Source: a candidate division WWE3 bacterium RIFOXYC2_FULL_42_13
Lineage (GTDB): Bacteria > Patescibacteriota > WWE3 > UBA101185 > UBA10185
Assembly: GCA_001773255.1 (NCBI GenBank)
Contig: MEWF01000026.1
Location: 1-17,176, forward strand
Length of the DNA: 17,176 bases
Direction of reading: 5' to 3'
Shown here: one piece after another, positions 6,283-12,434 of the stretch
Position numbering within the stretch: position 1 is the first letter of the stretch
Layout of the letters: each line of letters opens with the position of its first letter
Translations under genes and position numbers: made by a program
The notes under the pieces: generated by a model
Told to the model about the DNA's origin: nothing
Database searches by the model: none
The model's input: the letters and a program-made list of their open reading frames with translations, nothing else

Positions 6283-7523
6283 GCGCGTATTATTTTTTCG
6301 GCTTCAACTCTAAGTACCTTTTCGTCTTTATCGAGATTGGCACTGAAATATTTCTTTAAGTCCTTTTCAATATTTATTTGATTCTGGGATGTGGGGACGA
6401 TAACATCGTAATCTTCTATCATCCCTTTCTCACTAACTCTTGCCATGTGATACAAAGTTCCTCTCGGTGCTTCGACCACTCCGACTCCTACACCGGCCTT
6501 TTTTGGCGTTCTGACGGGTTTTTCGTCCACTACTTTTATACTTTTTAATATATCAAGAGAGTCGTCCACACATTGAAGGATTTCAATAGCCTGCGCCAAA
6601 TTATTGTGATGAACGTTTTTAGATGGAAATACATCTAAATATTCTTCGGTGTCGGCTTTTGTTCTTGGATTAAGCAGATCTTTATTAAAATTAATTCTCG
6701 CCAGCGAACCAACCAAATAATTATTGTGCTCATCGGAGAACAAATAACCTTCGGATTGGGAATAAGGAACGACGACCGACTTAAGAAAATCGTGAAAGTT
6801 GCTTTCTGTAATTGCTTTTCCGTCTGAGTTGGTAATTTCGCCTTCGATAAAATCAAAACTTACGCCATTTCTTAAGCACAGAAAATCCGAATCGCTCAAA
6901 AGTTCCTGTTTGTAGTCGTAAAAGGTCTTAATTCCCCTCAAAACCTGAGGTCTTATTTTTTCGAGCCTTTCGATTAACACCGGAAATTTTGTCTGATCGG
7001 GAGTTCTTAAAAATCCTCCGACAGTCGGATAAGGTGCGTGTATTGCCGCGCCGATTATTACATCGGTAATGTCGGTGCCAAGTTTTTTAATATCAAACGA
7101 GTCATGAAGAAGAATGTGTCCTGGATCGTCGTGGGTATCCGGAATGTCCAGTATTGAATCAATCCCCAAAACATCCGGTAAGACAAAGAAGTAAAGGTGC
7201 AAAGCATGGTCGCGGATCATAAGTCCGTTGTAAGCCACCCTGCGAAGGAGTCTGGTTTGCTCCGTTAACGTAATATCCTGCGATTTTTCTATTGCCTCGA
7301 GTGACGCAAAAAGATGAGCCACCGAACACGTCCCGCAAATCCTGGATAAAAAGGACGGGGAAGCGACAAACGGCTTACCTAAAACCGCCTCAGTATAAAA
7401 TCTACGGTAGTCTTTAATAATAAATTTGAGGTCTGTTACCTTATCGTTCTCAATAGTTACTTCAACGCCGGCTGTCCCTTCTATTTTTGTTATATTTTCT
7501 ATTGTGATATTTCCACTATGCAT
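6222..7523 (-). CDS. NiFe hydrogenase large (catalytic) subunit, group 3-like
   Basis: A 433-aa cytosolic catalytic subunit that binds the NiFe(CN)2CO centre. The N-terminal ligand motif is RICGTCSVAH (C63, C66) and the C-terminal one DPCMSCAT (C418, C421), so all four metal cysteines are present. The early KIEGTAG corresponds to RIEGH with His replaced by Thr, and DHALHLYFFVLPDVLG matches the helix after L1. After C421 the tail reads ATN then nine residues FLKIDWIRK, indicating a precursor needing proteolysis; Asn424 stands where His or Arg usually precedes the cut. Length and motifs resemble group 3 enzymes (HydA/MvhA/FrhA), but the group cannot be fixed by eye. Start overlaps the small-subunit stop by 8 nt. 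No diaphorase subunits (HydB/HydG) are adjacent. Confidence 0.93.
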   Translation of the reverse strand: MHSGNITIENITKIEGTAGVEVTIENDKVTDLKFIIKDYRRFYTEAVLGKPFVASPSFLSRICGTCSVAHLFASLEAIEKSQDITLTEQTRLLRRVAYNGLMIRDHALHLYFFVLPDVLGIDSILDIPDTHDDPGHILLHDSFDIKKLGTDITDVIIGAAIHAPYPTVGGFLRTPDQTKFPVLIERLEKIRPQVLRGIKTFYDYKQELLSDSDFLCLRNGVSFDFIEGEITNSDGKAITESNFHDFLKSVVVPYSQSEGYLFSDEHNNYLVGSLARINFNKDLLNPRTKADTEEYLDVFPSKNVHHNNLAQAIEILQCVDDSLDILKSIKVVDEKPVRTPKKAGVGVGVVEAPRGTLYHMARVSEKGMIEDYDVIVPTSQNQINIEKDLKKYFSANLDKDEKVLRVEAEKIIRAYDPCMSCATNFLKIDWIRK

Positions 7524-8040
7524 TTTCGACTATTTTAAACAATTTTAAATACTTCCAAAGCGCCGCCTTAAAAGCTTCGGCATTCATAGGACACCCGTCA
7601 ACTTTATCGTCAACTTTAATTATATCTTCAAGTTTTTTAACTTTATCAGAGTAATCGAAATGTTCCAGGTACCACTTTGTTTTAAAACTCATGTTTTCGG
7701 GGACGAACGTGTTTCTGCTTGCCGAAGGGAGTCCGTTGCATGCACAAGCTCCTATTGCAACCACGTATTTGGCATTGTTGCGGATCTTTGTAACTTCTGT
7801 GGCTTGTTTTTCGGAGGAAATAGCTCCCTCGACAAAGGCTACGTCCAAGCCTTCAATGGAATTATTGGTTTTTAAAGCTTTTAAGTGTCTGAACTCAACA
7901 AGCGTTTTCCATTCGTTGAAATGATCATTCAAAAGCTCGGTAAACAGTATTGTGCTGTCTTCACTGCATGTGAAAGAAAACCATCCTACGACAAGTTTCT
8001 TTTTTTCCGGAGATTGAGCAGAAGTATTGGCAGGTTCCAT
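7516..8040 (-). CDS. NiFe hydrogenase small subunit, minimal form
   Basis: A 174-aa electron-transfer subunit, short for the family: it retains only the proximal-cluster domain and lacks the Fe-S-rich C-terminal part of longer small subunits. No Tat signal, so cytosolic. Motifs: VGWFSFTCSEDS (C25) in place of the usual CxxC element, VAIGACACNG (C99, C101), and VDGCPM (C150). Four cysteines are thus present but arranged 1+2+1 rather than 2+1+1. LDVAFVEGAI is the typical strand and helix before the second ligand. The first ~13 residues are Ser/Glu-rich and probably disordered. Cotranscribed with the large subunit (8-nt overlap). The -10-like TATTAT (8053-8048) lies so close that the transcript is probably leaderless. 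Confidence 0.9.
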   Translation of the reverse strand: MEPANTSAQSPEKKKLVVGWFSFTCSEDSTILFTELLNDHFNEWKTLVEFRHLKALKTNNSIEGLDVAFVEGAISSEKQATEVTKIRNNAKYVVAIGACACNGLPSASRNTFVPENMSFKTKWYLEHFDYSDKVKKLEDIIKVDDKVDGCPMNAEAFKAALWKYLKLFKIVENA

Positions 8041-8046
8041 ATTATG

Positions 8047-8056
8047 TATAATATCA
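8047..8056. promoter_or_regulatory. Overlapping divergent -10 elements for hydrogenase and hypC
   Basis: The 21-bp gap between the two start codons contains TATAAT on plus (8047-8052) and extended TGATATTAT on minus (8056-8048), sharing almost the same bases. Each hexamer ends 7-9 nt from its start codon, so both messages would be leaderless or nearly so. TTGGCA (8027-8032) and, on minus, TTGCTA (8074-8069) are -35-like, with short spacers of 14 and 15 nt. RNA polymerase could not occupy both at once. Confidence 0.6.
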
Positions 8057-8061
8057 GATAG

Positions 8062-8283
8062 ATGTGTTTAGCAATACCGGGCATAGTAAAAGAGATTCAA
8101 GGTGAAAGGCTCGTTGTCGAGTATCCTACTGAAACAAGACAGGCTTTAGCCGGCGGAATGCCTCTAAAGGTCGGAGATTATGTGATGATACAAATGGGGA
8201 TTGCCATCAGAGTGGTTACTAAGAAAGAGGCTCTTGTGTCGTGGAAAGCTTGGAAAGCTCACATCCCAAAGTCTTTTAAATAA
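8062..8283 (+). CDS. hypC: HypC/HybG-family hydrogenase assembly chaperone
   Basis: A 73-aa cytosolic chaperone that works with HypD in building and delivering the Fe(CN)2CO unit to the hydrogenase large-subunit precursor. The signature MCLAIPG with essential C2 is intact, followed by the OB-like strand pattern EIQGERLVVEY and VGDYVMIQMGIAIRVV with the KEA helix. The C-terminus (SWKAWKAHIPKSFK) is slightly longer than the core domain. Divergent from the hydrogenase structural genes, from which it is separated by 21 bp. No Shine-Dalgarno; TATAAT at 8047-8052 suggests a leaderless message. Other hyp genes (A, B, D, E, F) are not in the window and must lie elsewhere. Confidence 0.95.
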   Translation: MCLAIPGIVKEIQGERLVVEYPTETRQALAGGMPLKVGDYVMIQMGIAIRVVTKKEALVSWKAWKAHIPKSFK

Positions 8284-8310
8284 TTCGGCGTCTCCAAAAA
8301 TCCCTCAACT

Positions 8311-8319
8311 TGTTATACT
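8311..8319 (+). promoter_or_regulatory. Extended -10 promoter of the cation ATPase gene
   Basis: TGTTATACT fits TGnTATAAT with one mismatch. Predicted start near 8326 gives a leader of about 11 nt before ATG 8337. No good -35 is seen. It lies inside the reading frame extended from TTG 8310, which argues against that earlier start. Confidence 0.55.
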
Positions 8320-8336
8320 TAAAGCACCATCAGACC

Positions 8337-10790
8337 ATGAATAACTACGCGTTTCTAACAGAAGAAAAAGGACTGTCGAATGAAGAAGCGGAAAGCAGAC
8401 AGAAACAATATGGCCTCAACATACTTCCCGAAAAAGCCCTGCCGAGTAAATTCTCACTATTCCTTTCACAACTAAAAAGCCCTTTGGTATACGTTTTGCT
8501 TGCGTCTTCAGTCATAACTTTTTTTATCGGGGAATACGCAAACGCCTTTATAATACTTCTGGCGGTGGCAATTAATACAACGCTCGGATTCATACAGGAG
8601 TACAGAACATCCAACGCTCTGGCTGCTTTAAAAAAATTTATTTCTGATGAAGCAACAGTGATAAGGAGCGGGAGCAGGGTTTTAATAAATACCGGTCAAA
8701 TAGTCCTGGGCGATATTGTGGTCTTGGGACAGGGGGATAAAATTCCCGCTGACGGCAAAATACTATCCTCAAACCGTTTACATATTAATGAAGCTATACT
8801 AACCGGCGAAAGCGCCGCGGTAGAAAAGGTTAAAGACGACGGGCTTTACATGGGCACCACGGTCGTTTCAGGACAGGGCGTTATGCAAATTGAGGCCATA
8901 GGTACAACAACAAAGATGGGAAAGATCGCGGAGGAAATTCAGGAAGAAAAGGAAGTAACTCCCCTTCAAAGGCAATTAAAATCGTTCAGCAAACAGCTTT
9001 TAATCGTAATAGGTGTGTTGGTCGCAGTTGTATTTGTTGTCGGTCTCATACACAAATTCAGTTTAGTTGAAATATTCACTACTTCCGTAGCATTAGCAGT
9101 TTCAAGCATTCCTGAGGGGTTGTTGGTATCTTTAACCGTCGTTCTCGCAGTAGGAATGCAAAAAATCCTGAAACGCAGGGGGTTAGTTAGAAAACTGGCA
9201 GCTGCAGAAACTTTGGGCGGAGTCACCGTAATATGCGTGGACAAAACAGGAACATTAACACAGGGACAAATGGAAGTGGCCGACTTTATCGGGAACAAAA
9301 AAGAGTTGGCAGTTCAGGCATTACTTGCAAACGACTTGGATGACCCGATTGTTGTGTCAGCATTTGAGTGGGGAAAAAATGTAATCGGTGAGCCGACGCC
9401 CAACCTTCCAAGAATTGACAGCATTCCTTTTTCATCAAAAGAACGTTTTTTCATTTGCCTGAATAAGTGGACTGATGAAAAAAATATGATTTTTGTGAAC
9501 GGCGCCCCCGAAACACTCCTTCAAGGTACAACGTTATCTGAGAACGAAAAATCAAAAATCTACTCAGCTATCGACGAACTAACAAGACAAGGAAAAAGGG
9601 TGGTGGGTTTCGCAAGAAAAGAAGTATCAGTCGATAAGCAAACTTTAGATTATGCTGATGCCAAAAGTGATTTAATCTGGGTAGGTCTTTTAGTTTTTTC
9701 GGATCCGGTTAGGGCGGGAGTAAAAGAGGCTCTGGAACAAGCCAGAATTGCAGGTATCAAAATAATTGTTATAACGGGCGATTACGCAAATACGTCAGAG
9801 TTTGTACTTTCAGAATTGGAAATACCTGTCTCTAAGAACGAAATAATCACCGGAGATCAGCTTGCCCTGCTTTCCGCTGAGGAACTCACACACCATATAA
9901 AAAACACACGCCTTTTTGCAAGGACAACACCGGATCAAAAACTCTTAATAGTAGAAGCGTTAAAAAAGAACGGAGAAATCGTAGCTATGATAGGTGACGG
10001 AGTAAACGACGCCCCGGCTCTACACAGATCGGATATTGGAGTGGTGGTAGCGGATGCTTCCGACGTCGCTAAAGAATCTGCCGATTTAGTTTTACTTGAC
10101 TCAAATTTTTCCACAATTATCGGCGCGGTGGAAGAGGGCAGAGTAATGTTCGAAAATATTAGAAAGGTAATACTATATCTTTTGTGTGACGCCTTCGGAG
10201 AAATTATCGTAGTTTTGGGGGGAATAGTTTTAGGACTTCCGTTGCCTATGACCGCCGTTCAAATACTTTGGATTAACCTGGTATCAGACGGGTTTCCAAA
10301 TCTCGCGCTGACAGTAGATCCTAAAAGAAAAGATATAATGTACGAAGCTCCCCGGCCGGCTAAAGAGCTGCTTGTTAATAGAAAAATGGTATTTCTGATT
10401 TCTTTCGTAAGCTTGCTTGTGGGAACTATTGCTCTGCTTTCTTTCGTTTATGTCTATAACTCTACCGGTGATGTAGTTTTAGCACGTTCGGTAACTTTTA
10501 TTACAATCGGGCTGAATTCTCTTGTTTACGTTTTTGCCGTAAGAGAACCCAAAAAGCCCTTCTGGAAGAACCACATATTTAGTAACAAATATTTGATCGG
10601 GGCCGTTTTCGCAGGGATGGCACTTCAATTCCTTCCGTTTTCTAGTGGCGTCTCAAGACAGTTTTTTGGCTTAAGTGCGCTAACGGTATATCACTGGTTA
10701 GTAGCTTTAGGTTTTTCAATCTCAGTATTCCTCTCAATCGAGCTATTTAAGAAAGTTGTGAATAAAAATAACACGGTTATTTCCAAGTGA
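8337..10790 (+). CDS. P2-type cation-transporting ATPase (Ca2+-ATPase-like)
   Basis: An 817-aa HAD-superfamily P-type ATPase of the SERCA/PMR1/PacL kind, pumping cations across the cytoplasmic membrane. Order: N-terminal cation-ATPase domain (GLSNEEAESRQKQYGLNIL), M1-M2, actuator with ILTGES, M3-M4 with PEGL (259-262), phosphorylation site DKTGTLT (D302), nucleotide domain, MIGDGVNDAP hinge, then M5-M10. Ion-site residues compared with SERCA: Glu in PEGL kept; in M5 CDAFGE (617-622) keeps Glu622 but has Ala at the Asn768-equivalent position; in M6 NLVSDG keeps Asn647 and Asp651. Calcium is therefore plausible, but the altered M5 site leaves Mn2+, Mg2+ or single-ion transport open. ATG 8337 is used; no Shine-Dalgarno. 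The TGA stop is part of the next promoter. Confidence 0.9.
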   Translation: MNNYAFLTEEKGLSNEEAESRQKQYGLNILPEKALPSKFSLFLSQLKSPLVYVLLASSVITFFIGEYANAFIILLAVAINTTLGFIQEYRTSNALAALKKFISDEATVIRSGSRVLINTGQIVLGDIVVLGQGDKIPADGKILSSNRLHINEAILTGESAAVEKVKDDGLYMGTTVVSGQGVMQIEAIGTTTKMGKIAEEIQEEKEVTPLQRQLKSFSKQLLIVIGVLVAVVFVVGLIHKFSLVEIFTTSVALAVSSIPEGLLVSLTVVLAVGMQKILKRRGLVRKLAAAETLGGVTVICVDKTGTLTQGQMEVADFIGNKKELAVQALLANDLDDPIVVSAFEWGKNVIGEPTPNLPRIDSIPFSSKERFFICLNKWTDEKNMIFVNGAPETLLQGTTLSENEKSKIYSAIDELTRQGKRVVGFARKEVSVDKQTLDYADAKSDLIWVGLLVFSDPVRAGVKEALEQARIAGIKIIVITGDYANTSEFVLSELEIPVSKNEIITGDQLALLSAEELTHHIKNTRLFARTTPDQKLLIVEALKKNGEIVAMIGDGVNDAPALHRSDIGVVVADASDVAKESADLVLLDSNFSTIIGAVEEGRVMFENIRKVILYLLCDAFGEIIVVLGGIVLGLPLPMTAVQILWINLVSDGFPNLALTVDPKRKDIMYEAPRPAKELLVNRKMVFLISFVSLLVGTIALLSFVYVYNSTGDVVLARSVTFITIGLNSLVYVFAVREPKKPFWKNHIFSNKYLIGAVFAGMALQFLPFSSGVSRQFFGLSALTVYHWLVALGFSISVFLSIELFKKVVNKNNTVISK

Positions 10791-10796
10791 TATAAT
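10788..10796 (+). promoter_or_regulatory. Extended -10 promoter overlapping the ATPase stop codon
   Basis: TGATATAAT is a perfect TGnTATAAT element whose TGA is the stop codon of the upstream ATPase. Start expected near 10803, giving a ~22-nt leader with Shine-Dalgarno AAGGA (10813-10817), 7 nt before ATG 10825. No clear -35. Confidence 0.65.
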
Positions 10797-10824
10797 CCAA
10801 TTAACAACTGATAAGGATAATGAA

Positions 10825-11469
10825 ATGAACGACTTTAAACAACAAATAAGTAACGCAATAAACGAAAGAGAAACCGGGGACACAAACAAAGCACTGGAAA
10901 TGTTTCTTCAAATAGATAAAACCCAATTGAAATCGGAGCAGTTGTTCGATTATCTTGGAGAGTTAGGTCTGACCTACTGGCATCTTAAGAAATATGACGA
11001 GGCAAAGGCAGTATTTAAGGAAATGCAAAAACACGCTGAAGAGATAGGGAACAGATCTTATGAAGCCCTGGCCTTACGTCATCTCTCCAGACCGGAATTC
11101 AATGAAAACAATACTGACACTGCAATAAAATACGCTCAACAAGCACGACAAATCGCACTCGAAGAGAAAAGACAAGACCTTGCGTGGTTTGACCATGGGG
11201 TTGTGACAACTTTAATTTTCGGTAAAGCACCCACGGAGGAGATAAAAAGGTGGTTTGAGATTGAAGCTGAAGACCTTTATAAAACCAGCCGAAACACCAA
11301 AGATGAAATTGCCAAGTGGGTTTGGACTTCCGGCTTGCTTATGGATAGAGCTCGGGTTTTCAACAATACGACAGATTTATATCTTGCTTTGATGATCGCT
11401 GAGCAGTTTAATCTTGCCAGAAGAAAAGAGCAAATCGAGGAGCTAATTCAAAAGTTTAAGAGTAAATGA
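10825..11469 (+). CDS. TPR-like helical repeat protein
   Basis: A 214-aa soluble, all-helical protein. Residues ~5-130 form tetratricopeptide-like helix pairs with the usual small/aromatic spacing: GDTNKALEMFLQI, YLGELGLTYWHLKKYDEAKAVF, and DTAIKYAQQARQIALEEKR. The remaining ~80 residues are helical with two Trp-containing segments (IKRWFEIEAEDLY, AKWVWTSGLL) that do not fit a repeat consensus. TPR proteins act as protein-binding scaffolds; no catalytic motif, signal peptide or membrane segment is seen and no partner is implied by the neighbours. Start supported by AAGGA at 7-nt spacing and by the promoter overlapping the preceding stop codon. Confidence 0.8.
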   Translation: MNDFKQQISNAINERETGDTNKALEMFLQIDKTQLKSEQLFDYLGELGLTYWHLKKYDEAKAVFKEMQKHAEEIGNRSYEALALRHLSRPEFNENNTDTAIKYAQQARQIALEEKRQDLAWFDHGVVTTLIFGKAPTEEIKRWFEIEAEDLYKTSRNTKDEIAKWVWTSGLLMDRARVFNNTTDLYLALMIAEQFNLARRKEQIEELIQKFKSK

Positions 11470-11472
11470 ACT

Positions 11473-11504
11473 TTCCAGACTGGAATCTTATTTTGGATTT
11501 TTTT
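11473..11504 (+). terminator. Weak candidate terminator after the TPR gene
   Basis: Odd palindrome TTCCAG-A-CTGGAA (11473-11485; usable stem 5 bp with a 3-nt loop) starts 4 nt after the stop, with a T-rich stretch ending in seven T's at 11498-11504. The T-run is 12 nt away from the stem rather than adjacent, so the call is weak; the palindrome could instead be a protein-binding site. Confidence 0.3.
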
Positions 11505-11552
11505 CAACTTTATAATAAAGCTATTTCCTAAGTCACAGATGCCGACCTAGTG

Positions 11553-11558
11553 TAAAAT
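11553..11558 (+). promoter_or_regulatory. -10 element for the 11566 gene (leaderless)
   Basis: TAAAAT ends 7 nt before ATG 11566, the expected distance from -10 to the transcription start, and no Shine-Dalgarno exists. This suggests a leaderless message. A second TATAAT at 11511-11516 could serve a longer transcript. Confidence 0.45.
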
Positions 11559-11565
11559 AAATAAA

Positions 11566-12423
11566 ATGCTTACACCCATCATCGCAACCGCCTCTTCCTT
11601 TATCGACCAACTTGGTTCAACAATAATTAAAAAATCCGAAAATAAAGCAGAGCATCCGGCAACAATATGGGAATCAGCGCTCATATCCATGGCAAGTGGC
11701 TCCATAATTATATTCGGATACGTCTTGTTTAAAAGTAATTTATATCTGGACGCCGATAGAACATGGGTATTTATCCCCAGGATAGGACTTGAGATTCTCC
11801 AAATTTACGTTACGTTCACTGCTTTAAAAATATCCGAATTAAGCAGCTACAATTTTCTGCGCGTATTCTCGATAGTCTTTGTCATAATCTTTGAAATACT
11901 TTTTCTGGGAACAGTACTGACCCCTTTAAAATACTTGGGCATATTGATCGTGTTTGTTTCAATTCTTACTGTTTTCCGACACGGTGTAAAAAATATAGCA
12001 GGTTGGGGGTTCTTGCTCGTATCCGCTATTAACGGAGGCTTGCTGATGGCATTGACCAAATACCAATTTTCTTTTAATGATGCTTATTTAAACGAAGCTA
12101 TAGTCCGTATATTCCTCATCGTAATTTTGGCCGTTGCCGTACGGTTTAATTTTAAAAAAACACCCGGGAACCGTGCCTCCCCATTCTTAGAAAATAACAA
12201 ATCTCTTTTATCACTTATCCCGATACGGGCGGTTGTAGGAATATTAAACCTGGCCGCACTAAACCTGGGAGCTGCCGCCGTCTATACCACGGCCGACAGA
12301 GCCGGCTCGGTTCTATCCGGTGTAATACTCGGACATTCAATGTTTAACGAAAAATCTTTTGTAGAAAAACTATTTATAGCGTTAGGAATTATCGCCGGTT
12401 TGGCACTTCTTATTCTCGGTTAA
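11566..12423 (+). CDS. DMT/EamA-like membrane transporter
   Basis: A 285-aa membrane protein with about ten hydrophobic segments and the two-half layout of the drug/metabolite transporter superfamily. PTIIATASSFIDQ-type first helix reads here as LTPIIATASSFIDQLGS; the end of the first half is YLGILIVFVSILTVFRHG and the last helix FIALGIIAGLALLILG. Conserved-looking AVYTTADRAGSVLSGVILG near the start of the final helices parallels EamA proteins. It is not closely similar to the other EamA protein at 3734-4648. Substrate unknown. Converges on the copB-like gene with only 11 bp between the two stops and no visible terminator there. Confidence 0.8.
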   Translation: MLTPIIATASSFIDQLGSTIIKKSENKAEHPATIWESALISMASGSIIIFGYVLFKSNLYLDADRTWVFIPRIGLEILQIYVTFTALKISELSSYNFLRVFSIVFVIIFEILFLGTVLTPLKYLGILIVFVSILTVFRHGVKNIAGWGFLLVSAINGGLLMALTKYQFSFNDAYLNEAIVRIFLIVILAVAVRFNFKKTPGNRASPFLENNKSLLSLIPIRAVVGILNLAALNLGAAAVYTTADRAGSVLSGVILGHSMFNEKSFVEKLFIALGIIAGLALLILG

Positions 12424-12434
12424 ATATTTATACC

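Noticed and set aside
7660..7924. Plus-strand frames inside the hydrogenase small-subunit gene
   Set aside because: They are shadows of a gene with clear conserved motifs on the minus strand; no ribosome site or recognisable domain.
8310..8336. Earlier TTG start for the cation ATPase
   Set aside because: The added residues are not family-like and the segment contains the extended -10 TGTTATACT; ATG 8337 fits the domain start.
11508..11520. CTTTATAATAAAG palindrome as an operator
   Set aside because: It is an A/T-rich 13-mer around a TATAAT sequence; symmetry of this size is expected by chance and nothing else supports a binding site.
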